A stretch of 64,000 bases of DNA from Undibacterium sp. CCC3.4 (GCF_034347425.1 NZ_CP133779.1:1736001-1800000); one strand, 5' to 3'. Positions 9,219 to 20,122 are shown, numbered from the stretch's first letter. Numbers and translations are program-made. Notes: a model not told the origin generated them from the letters alone.

Positions 9219-10471
9219 TGGATAAATTACTGATTACAGGCGGCTCGCGCCTCAATGGCGAGATCAGCATTTCCGGGGCCAAGAATGCCGCCTTGCCGAT
9301 ACTCTGCGCCGGCTTGCTGACGGCCGATGAGCTGGTGTTGCACAATGTGCCATCGCTGCAAGATGTCAGCACGATGCTGAAATTATTGCGTCAGATGGGT
9401 TTGAAGGCGACGCAAGAAAACGGTGTGATGGTGCTCAATGGTAGCGCGGTCGATCGTTTTGAAGCCCCGTATGACTTGGTCAAAACCATGCGCGCCTCGA
9501 TTCTGGTGCTCGGTCCTTTGTTGGCGCGCTTCGGCGAAGCCAAGGTGTCGCTGCCGGGCGGCTGCGCCATCGGTTCGCGTCCGGTGGATCAGCATATCAA
9601 GGGTTTGCAAGCCATGGGTGCCGAGATCAGCATCGAAGCCGGCTATATTCATGCGCGCGCCAAGCGTCTCAAAGGCACGCGTGTGGTGACCGATATGATC
9701 ACCGTTACCGGTACTGAAAATTTACTGATGGCCGCCACACTGGCCGATGGCGTGACGATACTGGAAAATGCCGCGCGCGAGCCGGAAGTGACTGATCTGG
9801 CCAATCTGCTGGTGGCCATGGGCGCGAAAATCAGCGGCATCGGCACGGATCGTTTGGTGATTGAAGGGGTGGAGCGCTTGCATGGTGCCAGCCACACCGT
9901 GATCGCCGATCGCATCGAAAGCGCGACTTTCCTGTGTGCGGTGGCCGCTACCGGTGGCGACATCATTTTGCGCAACACACGCAGCGACATCCTCGATGTC
10001 GCTCTCGACAAGTTGCGCGAAGCCGGGGTGATTCTGACCAGCGGTCCGGATTGGATTCGTGCGCAAATGAGCAGCCGGCCGAAAGCGATCGGTTTTCGCA
10101 CCACTGAATACCCAGGTTTTCCTACCGATATGCAAGCCCAGTTCATGGCCATGAATTGCATCGCCGTGGGCAGCAGTTGTATCACTGAAACGATCTTTGA
10201 AAATCGTTACATGCATGTACCGGAAATGCATCGCCTCGGTGCCAAAATTGAAATCGAAGGTCATACCGCCATGGTTACCGGTGTCGATAAATTGATCGGC
10301 GCGCCGGTGATGGCGACTGATTTGCGCGCTTCGGCGTCGCTGGTGATTGCCGCTATGGCGGCCGAAGGCGAAACCGTGATCGACCGGATTTATCATCTCG
10401 ATCGCGGTTACGATCGTATGGAAGTTAAATTGTCCGCCGTCGGCGCACAAATACAGCGGGTGAAAGCATGA
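9218..10471 (+). CDS. murA: UDP-N-acetylglucosamine 1-carboxyvinyltransferase
   Basis: First committed enzyme of peptidoglycan synthesis: it transfers enolpyruvate from PEP to UDP-GlcNAc in the cytoplasm. The protein has 417 residues. It opens with the family-typical [20 protein letters not shown] and carries the active-site cysteine at residue 116 in [12 protein letters not shown], the residue alkylated by fosfomycin. The start overlaps the IbaG-like stop, and the stop overlaps the hisG start by 4 bases, so murA is likely translated together with the his genes. Confidence 0.97.
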   Translation: MDKLLITGGSRLNGEISISGAKNAALPILCAGLLTADELVLHNVPSLQDVSTMLKLLRQMGLKATQENGVMVLNGSAVDRFEAPYDLVKTMRASILVLGPLLARFGEAKVSLPGGCAIGSRPVDQHIKGLQAMGAEISIEAGYIHARAKRLKGTRVVTDMITVTGTENLLMAATLADGVTILENAAREPEVTDLANLLVAMGAKISGIGTDRLVIEGVERLHGASHTVIADRIESATFLCAVAATGGDIILRNTRSDILDVALDKLREAGVILTSGPDWIRAQMSSRPKAIGFRTTEYPGFPTDMQAQFMAMNCIAVGSSCITETIFENRYMHVPEMHRLGAKIEIEGHTAMVTGVDKLIGAPVMATDLRASASLVIAAMAAEGETVIDRIYHLDRGYDRMEVKLSAVGAQIQRVKA

Positions 10472-11133
10472 GTGCACAATTAACTTTGGCTTTGTCCAAA
10501 GGACGTATTTTTGAAGAAACCCTGCCCTTGTTGGAAGCCGCCGGTATTCGCGTGTTGGAAGATCCGGAAAAATCGCGCAAGCTGATTTTGGCGACCAATG
10601 ACCCGGCGCTGCGCGTGATCATCGTGCGCGCCTCCGATGTGCCAACGTATGTGCAATACGGTGCGGCCGATTTCGGCGTGGCCGGCAAAGATGTTTTGCA
10701 CGAACATGGCGGCGAAGGTTTGTATCAGCCTATCGATCTGCAGATCGCCAAATGCCGCATGTCGGTAGCGGTGTCGGCCGGTTTTGACTATGCCACGGCG
10801 GTCCGTCAGGGGGCGCGCTTGCGCGTGGCGACCAAGTATACCGAAACGGCGCGTGAGCATTTCGCCAGCAAAGGCGTGCACGTCGACTTAATCAAATTGT
10901 ATGGTTCGATGGAATTGGCGCCGCTGGTCGGCCTGGCCGATGCCATCGTCGATTTGGTCAGCAGCGGCAGCACGCTGCGCGCGAATAATCTGGTCGAAGT
11001 CGAACACATCATGGAAATTTCTTCGCGCCTGGTGGTTAACCAGGCTGCCTTGAAAATGAAACGCGAGCGTTTGCAGCCGATTTTGGCTGCCTTCGAAAGC
11101 GCTTCACTGGCGGCGGCACAAGCCGGTAACTGA
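10468..11133 (+). CDS. hisG: ATP phosphoribosyltransferase, short form
   Basis: Catalyses the first step of histidine synthesis, joining ATP and PRPP. At 221 residues it is the short form, lacking the C-terminal regulatory domain of the E. coli type. Short HisG enzymes need the HisRS-like partner HisZ, which is not in this window. Family motifs include [16 protein letters not shown] and the PRPP-binding [16 protein letters not shown]. It opens the his cluster and overlaps murA by 4 bases. Confidence 0.95.
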   Translation: MSAQLTLALSKGRIFEETLPLLEAAGIRVLEDPEKSRKLILATNDPALRVIIVRASDVPTYVQYGAADFGVAGKDVLHEHGGEGLYQPIDLQIAKCRMSVAVSAGFDYATAVRQGARLRVATKYTETAREHFASKGVHVDLIKLYGSMELAPLVGLADAIVDLVSSGSTLRANNLVEVEHIMEISSRLVVNQAALKMKRERLQPILAAFESASLAAAQAGN

Positions 11134-11175
11134 ACTTGGTCCGGCCAGGCCGGACAGTATTTTCGAGAGAGAAGC

Positions 11176-12489
11176 ATGGGAAACATGATCAAGCGACTGG
11201 ACACGAGCGATGTCGATTTTGCCCGGCAACTGACGCAGCTGCTGGCCTTTGAAGCGACCGAAGATGCCGCCATTGAGCAAGCGGTGGCGCAGATACTGGC
11301 CAGCGTCAAGGCCGATGGCGACCACGCCGTATTGGCTGCGACGCAGCGCTACGACCGTTTGCAAGCCAGCAGCGTGGCCGCACTCGAAGTACCGCAGGCA
11401 GAATTGCAGGCGGCCTTGCAGGGATTGCCGGCCGCGCGCCGCATTGCGCTCGAAGCAGCCGCTGCGCGCGTGCGTGCCTATCATGAAATTCAAAAGACTG
11501 AATGCGGCTCGGCCGGCTTCAGTTATACCGAAGCCGATGGCACCGTGCTGGGGCAAAAAGTCACGCCACTCGATCGGGTTGGTATTTACGTCCCCGGTGG
11601 CAAGGCTGCTTATCCGTCTTCGGTGTTGATGAATGCGATTCCGGCCAAGGTTGCGGGCGTGTCTGAAATCATCATGGTGGTGCCGACGCCCGATGGCGTG
11701 AAAAATCAATTGGTGCTGGCTGCTGCTGCAATTGCCGGCGTCGACCGGGTGTTTACCATCGGTGGTGCGCAAGCGGTTGCTGCGCTGGCCTATGGCACCG
11801 CTACCATTCCGGCCGTGGATAAAATCGTTGGTCCAGGCAATGCCTATGTGGCTGCCGCCAAGCGTCGCGTGTTCGGTATCGTCGGCATCGATATGATCGC
11901 CGGCCCATCGGAAATTTTGGTGCTGTGCGATGGCAGCACCGATCCTGATTGGGTGGCGATGGATTTGTTTTCGCAAGCCGAACATGACGAACTGGCACAA
12001 TCGATACTGCTGTGTCCCGATGCTGCTTATCTCGATGCCGTCGAAGCGAGTATCGCCAAGCTGTTGCCAAGCATGCCGCGGCAAGCGGTGATCGCGGTAT
12101 CGCTGGCCAACCGCGGTGCCTTGATCAAGGTGCGCGATATGCAGCAAGCCTGCGAAATCGCCAACCGCATCGCCGCCGAACATCTGGAAATTTCTGCCCT
12201 GCAGCCGCAACAATGGGCCGATCAAATTCGCCATGCCGGTGCCTTGTTTTTGGGACGTTATTCCTCCGAAGCACTGGGGGATTATTGTGCCGGCCCTAAC
12301 CATGTGTTGCCGACCTCCGGCACGGCGCGCTTCTCTTCACCCTTGGGTGTGTATGATTTTCAGAAGCGCTCGTCTATCATCCATGTCAGCCAACAAGGTG
12401 CGCAAAGCTTGGGAAAAATCGCCGTCGAATTAGCCTATGGCGAGGGCTTGCCGGCGCATGCGCGCAGCGCCGAATTGCGTTTGCTTTGA
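11176..12489 (+). CDS. hisD: Histidinol dehydrogenase
   Basis: Zinc enzyme that oxidises histidinol to histidine in the last two steps of the pathway. The 437-residue protein is of normal length. Family landmarks include [34 protein letters not shown], the [11 protein letters not shown] region and AAEHLEIS, which supply metal and catalytic residues. ATG 11176 follows GAGAGAAG. It is separated from hisC by a DNA methyltransferase gene, an unusual break in the his order. Confidence 0.96.
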   Translation: MGNMIKRLDTSDVDFARQLTQLLAFEATEDAAIEQAVAQILASVKADGDHAVLAATQRYDRLQASSVAALEVPQAELQAALQGLPAARRIALEAAAARVRAYHEIQKTECGSAGFSYTEADGTVLGQKVTPLDRVGIYVPGGKAAYPSSVLMNAIPAKVAGVSEIIMVVPTPDGVKNQLVLAAAAIAGVDRVFTIGGAQAVAALAYGTATIPAVDKIVGPGNAYVAAAKRRVFGIVGIDMIAGPSEILVLCDGSTDPDWVAMDLFSQAEHDELAQSILLCPDAAYLDAVEASIAKLLPSMPRQAVIAVSLANRGALIKVRDMQQACEIANRIAAEHLEISALQPQQWADQIRHAGALFLGRYSSEALGDYCAGPNHVLPTSGTARFSSPLGVYDFQKRSSIIHVSQQGAQSLGKIAVELAYGEGLPAHARSAELRLL

Positions 12490-12505
12490 TGATGAGAATA
12501 GGGCG

Positions 12506-13303
12506 ATGAGCGCGCCGTGGCGCAATCAGATTTTTTGCGAAGATGCCTTGCAAGGTCTGGCGCGCTTGCCTGACGCCAGCGTCGATTTACTGTTGGCTGA
12601 CCCGCCTTATGGCCTGGGTAAAGATTACGGCAATGATTCCGATAAAATGGAAGCGGCCGAGTATTTGTTGTGGATGACGGCCTGGGTCGATTTGGCCCTG
12701 CCTAAATTAAAACCCAACGGCAGCCTGTATGTGTTCTTGAGCTGGCGGTATTCGCCCGAAGTGTTTGTCATGCTCAAGCAAAGGCTGACGATGATGAATG
12801 AAATCATTTGGGATAGACGGGTACCGTCGATGGGTGGCAGCGTGCGCAAGTATTCCTCGGTGCACGACAGTATAGGTTTCTTCGTGAAAGCGAAAGATTA
12901 TTATTTTGATCTCGATGCGATCCGAATTCCCTATGATGCCGTGACTAAAAAAGCGCGCAGCCGGAAAATTTTTGAAGGTGCCAAATGGCTGGAACTGGGA
13001 TTTAATCCTAAAGATATCTGGAGTGTGTCGCGCTTACATCGCGAGCACGCCGAACGTGAAGCGCACCCGACCCAAAAACCTTTGGAAATCATCGAGCGTA
13101 TGATCAAAGCTTCCTGCCCACCCGGCGGCGTTGTGCTTGATCCCTTCATGGGCAGCGGTACCACCGCTGTCGCTGCCAAACGTTGTGGGCGTGATTTTGT
13201 CGGCTTTGAACTCAATGTCGAGTATTGCGCCATGATACAGAGCCGGCTGGCCTTGCAGGTTTGCCCGAGGTCGATAGCCGCACCGGTGGTGTTGGCCGAT
13301 TGA
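12506..13303 (+). CDS. Solitary site-specific DNA methyltransferase, N6-adenine type, beta class
   Basis: Transfers a methyl group from S-adenosylmethionine to DNA. Starting at ATG 12506 it has 265 residues. Motif IV DPPYG is at residues 32-36, and the AdoMet-binding motif I (DPFMGSGTTA) comes near the C terminus at about 212, preceded by HPTQKP. This order defines the beta class, and DPPY favours adenine-N6. No restriction gene lies nearby. It sits 16 bases after hisD and 45 before hisC on the same strand, so it should be transcribed with the his operon. Target site unknown. An upstream in-frame start at 12437 would overlap hisD. Confidence 0.88.
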   Translation: MSAPWRNQIFCEDALQGLARLPDASVDLLLADPPYGLGKDYGNDSDKMEAAEYLLWMTAWVDLALPKLKPNGSLYVFLSWRYSPEVFVMLKQRLTMMNEIIWDRRVPSMGGSVRKYSSVHDSIGFFVKAKDYYFDLDAIRIPYDAVTKKARSRKIFEGAKWLELGFNPKDIWSVSRLHREHAEREAHPTQKPLEIIERMIKASCPPGGVVLDPFMGSGTTAVAAKRCGRDFVGFELNVEYCAMIQSRLALQVCPRSIAAPVVLAD

Positions 13304-13348
13304 TCCTGAGCTCGGCCGTTTTTTATACCGTACTGCATGGAGTAAACA

Positions 13349-14419
13349 GTGAGTATCAAACAGATCATCCGTCCTGAAATCGCCGCTTTGTCGGCCTACC
13401 ATGTGCCATCTTCCGATGGTTACGTCAAACTCGATGCGATGGAAAATCCATTTCCCTTGCCAGCGGCGCTGCAGGCTGAATTAGCCCAGCATTTGGCGGC
13501 ACTGCCGCTCAACCGTTATCCGGTGCCCTCGTATGTCGGTCTGAAAGCCTTGATCGCTGAGCAACTGGCGGTACCGGCTGGGCGTGAAATCGTGCTCGGG
13601 AATGGTTCCGACGAATTGATCGCCATCTTGTCGCAAGCGTGTGCCCGGCCCGGTGCCAAGGTGCTCGCGCCCGTGCCTGGCTTTGTGATGTATGCGATGT
13701 CGGCGCGTTTCGCCGGGCTGGAGTTTGTCGGCGTGCCCTTGAACGCCGATTTCACGCTCGATGCCGCCGCCATGTTGGCTGCCATCGCCGTACATCGTCC
13801 GGTCATCACCTATTTGGCGTATCCGAATAACCCGACCGGTACGCTGTTCGATGCCGCCGACATCGTCGCCATTCTCCAAGCCGTCGGCAGCAGTGGCATA
13901 GTCGTCGTCGATGAAGCCTACGGGCCGTTCGCCGGAGTCAGTTTCATGGACCGTTTGGCGCAATTCCCGAATCTGGTCGTCATGCGTACCGTTTCCAAAC
14001 TGGGCTTGGCCGGGATACGACTCGGCTATATGGCTGGCGACAATGAGTTGATGAAAGAATTTGACAAGGTGCGGCCACCGTATAACATTAACGTTCTGAC
14101 CGAGGCGAGCGCCGTATTCATGTTGCGCCATGTTGAAGTACTCAATGCGCAAGCGGCCGAATTGTGCCGACAGCGTGAAGCGCTGACCGCGACATTACGC
14201 GCCCTGCCGGGTGTGGAAGTGTTCCCCTCTGCGGCAAATTTTTTGCTGATTCGTGTTGCGAATGCTGAACAAGTCTTTGCCAAATTGTTGAAACACAAAA
14301 TTTTAGTCAAAAATGTAGGTAAAATGCATGCTCTGCTAGAAAACTGTCTGCGTATTACGGTCAGTAATCAGGAAGAAAATGCCCTTTTTTCAGCTGCTTT
14401 TGCAGCGTCTCTGCCATAA
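13349..14419 (+). CDS. hisC: Histidinol-phosphate aminotransferase
   Basis: PLP enzyme that converts imidazole-acetol phosphate to histidinol phosphate. It has 356 residues from GTG 13349, preceded by GGAGTAAAC. Fold-type I features are present: [19 protein letters not shown], the [10 protein letters not shown] aspartate region and the PLP lysine in [15 protein letters not shown]. hisB begins 2 bases after the stop. Length and motifs are normal. Confidence 0.95.
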   Translation: MSIKQIIRPEIAALSAYHVPSSDGYVKLDAMENPFPLPAALQAELAQHLAALPLNRYPVPSYVGLKALIAEQLAVPAGREIVLGNGSDELIAILSQACARPGAKVLAPVPGFVMYAMSARFAGLEFVGVPLNADFTLDAAAMLAAIAVHRPVITYLAYPNNPTGTLFDAADIVAILQAVGSSGIVVVDEAYGPFAGVSFMDRLAQFPNLVVMRTVSKLGLAGIRLGYMAGDNELMKEFDKVRPPYNINVLTEASAVFMLRHVEVLNAQAAELCRQREALTATLRALPGVEVFPSAANFLLIRVANAEQVFAKLLKHKILVKNVGKMHALLENCLRITVSNQEENALFSAAFAASLP

Positions 14420-14421
14420 AA

Positions 14422-15024
14422 ATGAACATGCCAACTCAACGCATTGCGGCCGTAACCCGCAACACCAACGAAACCCAGATCCGGGTGGCGATCAATCTTG
14501 ACGGCACGGGTGTGCAAAAGCTCAATACCGGTGTGCCGTTTCTCGATCACATGCTTGACCAAATTGCCCGTCATGGTCTGATTGATCTTGATATCGAAGC
14601 CGTCGGCGACTTGCATATCGATGCCCACCATACGGTGGAAGACGTCGGGATCACACTGGGACAAGCCGTGGCGCAGGCGATGGGTGACAAAAAGGGCATT
14701 CGTCGTTATGGTCATGCCTATGTGCCGCTCGATGAAGCACTGTCGCGCGTGGTGATCGATTTTTCCGGTCGCCCTGGCTTGGAGTACCATATCCCGTTTA
14801 CCCGTTCGATGATCGGTGGCTTTGATGTCGATTTAACGCGTGAATTTTTTCAGGGCTTCGTCAACCATGCCTTAGTCAGTGTGCATATTGATAATCTGCG
14901 CGGCGAAAATGCGCATCATCAATGTGAAACGGTGTTCAAGGCTTTCGGTCGTGCCTTGCGTATGGCGGCGGAACACGATGTGCGTGCCGCCGGCACGATT
15001 CCATCGACCAAGGGCAGTCTTTAA
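14422..15024 (+). CDS. hisB: Imidazoleglycerol-phosphate dehydratase
   Basis: Dehydrates imidazoleglycerol phosphate in histidine synthesis. The 200-residue protein is the single-function type, without the phosphatase domain fused in E. coli HisB, so histidinol-phosphate phosphatase must be encoded elsewhere. Metal-binding motifs are clear: [24 protein letters not shown] and [11 protein letters not shown] 14422 and ATG 14428 are both possible starts; neither has a strong ribosome site, which fits translational coupling to hisC. Confidence 0.96.
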   Translation: MNMPTQRIAAVTRNTNETQIRVAINLDGTGVQKLNTGVPFLDHMLDQIARHGLIDLDIEAVGDLHIDAHHTVEDVGITLGQAVAQAMGDKKGIRRYGHAYVPLDEALSRVVIDFSGRPGLEYHIPFTRSMIGGFDVDLTREFFQGFVNHALVSVHIDNLRGENAHHQCETVFKAFGRALRMAAEHDVRAAGTIPSTKGSL

Positions 15025-15081
15025 TTGTTGAACCGAGTGTGAAGTCAAGGCGGCGCTGCGGGCGCTGCGAGTGAAACCTTT

Positions 15082-15720
15082 ATGAATAAAATTGTCGTAG
15101 TCGATTATGGTATGGGCAATCTGCGTTCGGTCGCCCAAGCGTTGCGCGCGGTGGCACCGGAAGCGCAGGTGCTGATCTCGGGTTTGGTGGCCGATATAGA
15201 CAGTGCCGACCGCCTGGTCTTGCCGGGGCAGGGCGCGATGCCCGACTGCATGAGCAGTCTGCGTGACTCGGGTTTGCAGCAAGCCGTCATGACGGCGGCG
15301 CGCAACAAGCCGATGTTCGGCGTGTGTGTCGGTGAACAAATGTTGTTTGATGTCAGTGAAGAAGGTGATACCCCTGGGCTTGGTCTGTTGCCCGGTAAAG
15401 TCACGCGTTTTGCGCTCGAAGGTCGCTTGCAAGACGATGGCTCGCGCTTCAAAGTACCGCAAATGGGTTGGAACCGGGTAGGGCAAGCCCGTGCTCATGC
15501 ATTGTGGAATAATATTACTGACGAAGAATATTTTTATTTTGTACACAGTTATTATGCCCAGCCGGAAATCAGCGACCATACCGTTGGTCTGACCGATTAC
15601 GGCCAGCCATTTGCCGCCGCCGTGGCACGCGATAATATCTTCGCCACGCAGTTTCATCCGGAAAAAAGTGCTGCGGCCGGCTTGCAACTGTATAAGAATT
15701 TTGTAAACTGGAAGCCTTGA
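15082..15720 (+). CDS. hisH: Imidazole glycerol phosphate synthase, glutaminase subunit
   Basis: Class I glutamine amidotransferase that feeds ammonia to HisF. The 212-residue protein has the nucleophile Cys 82 in GVCVGEQ, and the His-Glu pair in [10 protein letters not shown] completes the triad. It opens with [13 protein letters not shown], typical of HisH. It acts with hisF, encoded two genes downstream. Confidence 0.96.
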   Translation: MNKIVVVDYGMGNLRSVAQALRAVAPEAQVLISGLVADIDSADRLVLPGQGAMPDCMSSLRDSGLQQAVMTAARNKPMFGVCVGEQMLFDVSEEGDTPGLGLLPGKVTRFALEGRLQDDGSRFKVPQMGWNRVGQARAHALWNNITDEEYFYFVHSYYAQPEISDHTVGLTDYGQPFAAAVARDNIFATQFHPEKSAAAGLQLYKNFVNWKP

Positions 15721-15782
15721 AGCGGTAGTTCTGCGCCTCGGGCGGTGTTATTTTTTATGTAGTACTTTAAAATTTTTTAATC

Positions 15783-16574
15783 ATGTTGCTCATTCCTGCT
15801 ATCGACCTCAAAGATGGTCACTGCGTACGCCTTAAACAAGGTGATATGGACCAAGCCACCGTATTTTCCGATGACCCGGCCGAAATGGCACGGCATTGGT
15901 TGCGCCAGGGCGCGCGGCGCTTGCATTTAGTTGATCTCAACGGCGCTTTCGCCGGCAAACCGAAGAACGAAGCGGCAGTCAAAGCGATCCTCGCGGCGGT
16001 GCGCGACTATGCCGAAGAAACCGGCAGCGAAGCGATTCCAGTCCAGCTCGGCGGTGGTATTCGTGATCTTGACACCATCGAACGTTATCTCGACGACGGT
16101 TTGTCTTATATCATCATCGGTACTGCGGCGGTCAAAAACCCCGGTTTCTTGGCGGATGCCTGCAGCGCCTTTCCGGGCCAAATCATTGTCGGTATCGATG
16201 CCAAAGATGGCAAGGTTGCCACCGATGGTTGGAGTAAGTTATCGGGTCATGAAGTGATTGACCTGGCGAAGAAATTCGAAGGCTACGGCGTCGAAGCGAT
16301 CATTTACACCGATATCGGCCGTGACGGCATGATGGGTGGCGTGAATATCGAGGCCACCGTCAAGTTGGCGCAAGCGGTCAGCATTCCGGTCATCGCCTCG
16401 GGCGGTGTGCACGATTTGGCCGACGTCGAAGCCCTGTGCGCGGTGCAAAGTGAAGGCATTAGCGGCGTCATTTGCGGTCGTTCGATTTACGAAGGCACGC
16501 TCGACCTTGGTAGCGCGCAGCTGCGTGCCGATATCCTCAGTGGCGACGACAGCGCCGAAGTAGAGTTCGAATGA
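15783..16574 (+). CDS. hisA: ProFAR isomerase
   Basis: Isomerises the ProFAR intermediate to PRFAR through an Amadori rearrangement. The 263-residue (beta-alpha)8 barrel begins [20 protein letters not shown]. It contains the paired phosphate-binding motifs [10 protein letters not shown] and [10 protein letters not shown], and the two catalytic aspartates in AIDLKDG and [10 protein letters not shown]. It is slightly longer than the usual 240-250 residues because of a short insertion near residue 80. hisF overlaps its stop by 4 bases. Confidence 0.96.
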   Translation: MLLIPAIDLKDGHCVRLKQGDMDQATVFSDDPAEMARHWLRQGARRLHLVDLNGAFAGKPKNEAAVKAILAAVRDYAEETGSEAIPVQLGGGIRDLDTIERYLDDGLSYIIIGTAAVKNPGFLADACSAFPGQIIVGIDAKDGKVATDGWSKLSGHEVIDLAKKFEGYGVEAIIYTDIGRDGMMGGVNIEATVKLAQAVSIPVIASGGVHDLADVEALCAVQSEGISGVICGRSIYEGTLDLGSAQLRADILSGDDSAEVEFE

Positions 16575-17335
16575 CACTGGCCAAACGTATTATTCCCTGC
16601 CTCGACGTGACCGCTGGTCGGGTCGTCAAAGGGATCAATTTTCAAGAATTGCGCGATGCCGGTGATCCGGTTGAAATCGCCCGCCGTTATGATGCCCAAG
16701 GGGCCGACGAGATTACTTTTCTCGATATCACCGCTTCTTCCGACGGACGCGATCTGATCTTGCCTATCATCGAAGCGGTAGCCGATCAGGTCTTCATTCC
16801 GCTCACAGTGGGCGGTGGCGTGCGCACGGTCGCTGATGTGCGCCGTCTGCTCAATGCCGGTGCTGATAAGGTCGGCATCAATACCTCGGCCGTCACCAAT
16901 CCGCAGTTGGTTGCCGATGCCGCGCATAAGTATGGTTCGCAATGCATCGTCGTGGCGATCGATGCCAAACGCGTGGCCCCAGGAAAATGGGAAGTCTACA
17001 CGCACGGCGGTCGCCATGCGACTGGCTTGGACGCGGTGGAATGGGCGCAGAATATGGCGCGTCTCGGGGCCGGAGAAATTCTGCTCACGAGTATGGATAA
17101 AGATGGTACCCGTTCCGGTTTCGATCTCGGCCTCACACGCGCGGTTTCGGATGCGGTGATGATCCCGGTAATCGCTTCTGGTGGTGTCGGCAATTTGCAG
17201 GATTTGGCCGACGGCATCAAACTTGGCGGTGCCGATGCCGTGCTGGCAGCGAGTATTTTTCATTATGGCCACCATACAGTGGGTGAAGCAAAGCGCTTCA
17301 TGGCGGCGCAACAGATTCCTATGAGGTTGGTATGA
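16571..17335 (+). CDS. hisF: Imidazole glycerol phosphate synthase, cyclase subunit
   Basis: Uses ammonia from HisH to close the imidazole ring, releasing AICAR to purine synthesis. The 254-residue barrel is homologous to HisA. It shows [16 protein letters not shown] with the first catalytic Asp, [10 protein letters not shown], the second Asp in [14 protein letters not shown], and [10 protein letters not shown]. It overlaps hisA and hisI by 4 bases each, so three consecutive genes are coupled. Confidence 0.97.
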   Translation: MTLAKRIIPCLDVTAGRVVKGINFQELRDAGDPVEIARRYDAQGADEITFLDITASSDGRDLILPIIEAVADQVFIPLTVGGGVRTVADVRRLLNAGADKVGINTSAVTNPQLVADAAHKYGSQCIVVAIDAKRVAPGKWEVYTHGGRHATGLDAVEWAQNMARLGAGEILLTSMDKDGTRSGFDLGLTRAVSDAVMIPVIASGGVGNLQDLADGIKLGGADAVLAASIFHYGHHTVGEAKRFMAAQQIPMRLV

Positions 17336-17733
17336 GCGCGGCAAAGTGGTTGAATAAAGTAAAGTGGGATGACCAAGGTTTGGTGCCGGTGATCGCGCAA
17401 GAAGCCAGCAGCAACGATGTGTTGATGTTTGCCTGGATGAATCGCGAGGCCTTGTCGCGCACGGTGGAACTCGGCCAAGCCGTGTACTGGAGCCGTTCGC
17501 GCAAAAAAATCTGGCACAAGGGTGAAGAGTCTGGTCATGTGCAGATCGTGAAAGAAATCCGTCTCGATTGCGACGAAGATGTGGTGTTGCTGAAAATTGA
17601 GCAAACCGATAGCATTGCTTGTCACACTGGCCGGCACTCGTGTTTCTTCCAACAGTTTGTCGGCGGTTTGAATGACGGCGATTGGGAGGCCGTTGATCCA
17701 GTGCTGAAAGATCCGGAAAGTATTTACAAATGA
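17332..17733 (+). CDS. hisI: Phosphoribosyl-AMP cyclohydrolase
   Basis: Opens the adenine ring of PR-AMP. The 133-residue protein is the single-domain form, separate from hisE. Family motifs are present: [26 protein letters not shown], the metal-binding DCDEDVVL and [11 protein letters not shown]. It overlaps hisF and hisE by 4 bases at each end. Confidence 0.96.
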   Translation: MSAAKWLNKVKWDDQGLVPVIAQEASSNDVLMFAWMNREALSRTVELGQAVYWSRSRKKIWHKGEESGHVQIVKEIRLDCDEDVVLLKIEQTDSIACHTGRHSCFFQQFVGGLNDGDWEAVDPVLKDPESIYK

Positions 17734-18083
17734 CGACATCGACAGACTCTACCCTGCAAGGTTTGGCAAAAATTATCGAAAGCCGTAAACTGGCCAATGG
17801 CGGCGACCCTGATAAATCGTATGTGGCGCGCCTGTTTTCCAAGGGCGACGATGCGATACTCAAAAAAATCGGCGAAGAAGCGACCGAGACCGTGATGGCG
17901 GCCAAAGATGCGCGCGTTTCGGGTGACGCTACGAAACTGCTCTATGAATGCGCCGACTTGTGGTTTCATTCACTGGTCTTGCTGGCGCAATTTGATTTGC
18001 ATCCGCAGCAGGTACTCGATGAATTGGCGCGGCGTGAAGGCTTGTCCGGTCTGGCTGAAAAAGCCGCGCGCGGCCCAGACTGA
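17730..18083 (+). CDS. hisE: Phosphoribosyl-ATP pyrophosphatase
   Basis: Hydrolyses PR-ATP to PR-AMP, the second step of the pathway. The 117-residue MazG-like alpha-helical protein carries [18 protein letters not shown] and the [13 protein letters not shown] metal-binding region. It is the last gene of the histidine cluster and overlaps hisI by 4 bases. hinT follows after 36 bases, so transcription may continue. Confidence 0.96.
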   Translation: MTTSTDSTLQGLAKIIESRKLANGGDPDKSYVARLFSKGDDAILKKIGEEATETVMAAKDARVSGDATKLLYECADLWFHSLVLLAQFDLHPQQVLDELARREGLSGLAEKAARGPD

Positions 18084-18119
18084 CATCAACTTTATTTCTG
18101 ATTAGCCCGTATTGACAGG

Positions 18120-18497
18120 ATGAGCATGGAAAATTGTATTTTTTGTAAAATCGCTGCGAAGCATATTCCTGCCAGCATCGTGCACGAGGATGCTGATTTG
18201 CTGGCTTTCAAGGATATCAACCCGGCCGCCCCGGTGCATTTGCTGATCATCCCGAAGCAGCATATCGACACTTTATCGGCCGCGACCGTCGAACACAGCG
18301 CGCTGCTCGGAAAGATGCTGGCCTTGGTGCCGCAACTGGCCGCCGCTCACGGCTGCGCCCCACAGCTACTGGCAGATGGCACGCGCAGCGGTGGCTACAA
18401 GACCTTAATCAACACCGGACCCGATGGCGGGCAAGAGGTGTATCATCTGCATATGCACGTGATCGGCGGGGCTTTGCCTTGGCGCGGTCAACGTTAA
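18120..18497 (+). CDS. hinT: HIT-family nucleotide phosphoramidase
   Basis: A histidine-triad protein of 125 residues, expected to hydrolyse adenosine phosphoramidates. It starts with the typical ENCIFCKIAAKHIPASIVHED. The catalytic triad motif HLHMHVIGG is near the C terminus. ATG 18120 and ATG 18126 are both possible. It lies between hisE and tatA on the same strand. Confidence 0.93.
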   Translation: MSMENCIFCKIAAKHIPASIVHEDADLLAFKDINPAAPVHLLIIPKQHIDTLSAATVEHSALLGKMLALVPQLAAAHGCAPQLLADGTRSGGYKTLINTGPDGGQEVYHLHMHVIGGALPWRGQR

Positions 18498-18536
18498 CCG
18501 TATTTTCAGAGAGCAGTGCTCTCATCAGGAGTCATC

Positions 18537-18767
18537 ATGGGTTCATTCAGTGGTTTGCATTGGTTGGTCGTATTGGTCATCGTTATTCTGGTGTTCGGAA
18601 CTAAAAAACTCGGCAATATCGGTGCCGATCTTGGCAAAGCGGTCAAGGGTTTTAAAGATGGTATCAAAGGCGAGGAAGATAAGTCCGCTGTGCCGGCTGC
18701 ACCGGCTGCTGCCGTCGCTGAGAAAGCGACGATCGATGTCGATGCCAAAGAAAAAAACGGTCATTGA
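18537..18767 (+). CDS. tatA: Sec-independent translocase subunit TatA
   Basis: TatA polymerises to form the conduit for folded proteins with twin-arginine signals. From ATG 18537, behind CAGGAGTCATC, it has 76 residues: one N-terminal membrane helix, the conserved FGTKKL hinge, an amphipathic helix and an Ala-rich tail. A start at 18516 would place the ribosome site inside the gene. A likely client is the molybdenum enzyme encoded at 29914-32145. Confidence 0.94.
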   Translation: MGSFSGLHWLVVLVIVILVFGTKKLGNIGADLGKAVKGFKDGIKGEEDKSAVPAAPAAAVAEKATIDVDAKEKNGH

Positions 18768-18803
18768 TGGCACGCGTGCTCAGATTATCGGCGCAGGCGC
18801 TCA

Positions 18804-19295
18804 ATGATTGATCTCGGCATCAGCAAGCTGGCCTTGATCGGCGTGGTCGCGCTGATCGTCATCGGCCCGGAAAAATTGCCGCGCGTGGCGCGCATGGCCG
18901 GTACCTTACTAGGCCGGGCACAGCGTTACATCAATGATGTCAAAGCCGAAGTCAGCAAAGAAATCGAACTCGATGAGCTGCGCAAGATGCACAAAGATGT
19001 GCAGGATGCGGCGCAGGAAGTCGAACAGTCGGTGCAAACGACTTGGCACGATGCCGCGACGGCGCTGCAAGAGCCGGCTGCGGCCAGCACTGAGCGGCCA
19101 GCCGTGTCGAGCACGTTTGCGCAGGCGCAGATGGCTGACAAGGCCAAAGATTTCCGTCGCAAAAAGCTGGCGAAAACCAGTGCGCTGCCGGCTTGGTACA
19201 AGCAGCGCCATGGTCAGCGCAGTCACATCGTCTCAGGTTCGGCGCGCATGGCGCGGCATCGCGTGCAGTCGCGCGGGCCGGCCAGTTTCTTTTGA
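18804..19295 (+). CDS. tatB: Sec-independent translocase subunit TatB
   Basis: TatB forms the signal-recognition complex with TatC. The 163-residue protein begins MIDLGISKLALIGVVALIVI, a single membrane helix ended by GPEKLPRVAR. A long charged amphipathic helix follows, with a basic C-terminal tail that varies widely in the family. It lies 36 bases after tatA and 24 before tatC. Confidence 0.94.
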   Translation: MIDLGISKLALIGVVALIVIGPEKLPRVARMAGTLLGRAQRYINDVKAEVSKEIELDELRKMHKDVQDAAQEVEQSVQTTWHDAATALQEPAAASTERPAVSSTFAQAQMADKAKDFRRKKLAKTSALPAWYKQRHGQRSHIVSGSARMARHRVQSRGPASFF

Positions 19296-19319
19296 TTTCC
19301 CTTTTTTGGTGGTAGCGGC

Positions 19320-20096
19320 ATGAGCGACAAGACGGAATCCAGCGCGGAATCCAGCGGTGAGGAAAGCTTCATCTCGCATTTGGTTGAATTACGCGATCGT
19401 TTAGTCAAAGCCAGTTATGGCTTGGTCATTGCAACGGTAGCGCTGCTGGCTTGGCCCGGGCCGGCCCGTATCTATGATTTTCTGGCGCAGCCTATGGTTG
19501 ATTCGCTGCCGGCCGGTGCACAAATGATCGCCACCGGTGTGATCTCGCCATTCATGGTGCCGATGAAAGTGACCATGCTATTGGCTTTCATGCTGGCGCT
19601 GCCGTGGGTACTGTACCAAGTGTGGGCCTTCGTGGCACCGGGCTTATACACGCATGAAAAACGCTTGGTTGCGCCGCTGGTGATATCGTCCTCAGCGCTG
19701 TTTCTCACCGGTGTGGCATTTTGCTATTTTTTCGTGTTTGGCCGCGTGTTCAAATTCATCAATGCGTTTTCCCCGACCTCGATCCATGTTTCGCCTGATA
19801 TAGAAAACTATCTCGATTTCATCATGTCGATGTGCCTGGCTTTCGGCGTGACTTTCGAAGTGCCGGTGGTGGTGGTGGTACTGGTACGGATGGGTTTTGT
19901 CTCGGTCGAAAAGCTCAAGGCGATACGTTCATATGTGATCGTCGGTGCCTTTGTGATTGCCGCCATCGTCACGCCGCCTGATTTGGTCAGCCAGTTTTCG
20001 TTGGCACTGCCGATGTGCCTGCTCTATGAGTTGGGCTTGTTACTGGCACCGTGGTTTACCAAAGCCACGCGCGCACCGACCATCGGCGACGACTGA
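19320..20096 (+). CDS. tatC: Sec-independent translocase subunit TatC
   Basis: Six-helix receptor for twin-arginine signals. The 258-residue protein contains the conserved N-terminal FISHLVELRDRLVKA and the cytoplasmic loop PWVLYQVWAFVAPGLYTHEK. The acidic NYLDFIMSMCLAFGVTFE segment is also typical. It completes tatABC. The next gene converges from the other strand 26 bases after the stop. Confidence 0.96.
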   Translation: MSDKTESSAESSGEESFISHLVELRDRLVKASYGLVIATVALLAWPGPARIYDFLAQPMVDSLPAGAQMIATGVISPFMVPMKVTMLLAFMLALPWVLYQVWAFVAPGLYTHEKRLVAPLVISSSALFLTGVAFCYFFVFGRVFKFINAFSPTSIHVSPDIENYLDFIMSMCLAFGVTFEVPVVVVVLVRMGFVSVEKLKAIRSYVIVGAFVIAAIVTPPDLVSQFSLALPMCLLYELGLLLAPWFTKATRAPTIGDD

Positions 20097-20122
20097 GGCA
20101 GTGCCTCAGTGCCGGCGGTCTG

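Noticed and set aside
11104..12303. 399-residue open frame antisense to hisD
   Set aside because: Low-complexity His/Arg-rich translation, no ribosome site, and the plus strand holds an unmistakable hisD.
16487..17905. 472-residue open frame antisense to hisF, hisI and hisE
   Set aside because: It crosses three well-supported genes and shows no recognisable protein feature.
20093..20109. Hairpin CTGAGGC/GCCTCAG at the tatC stop as a terminator
   Set aside because: The stem is short (7 bp), overlaps the stop codon and has no T-run on either strand.
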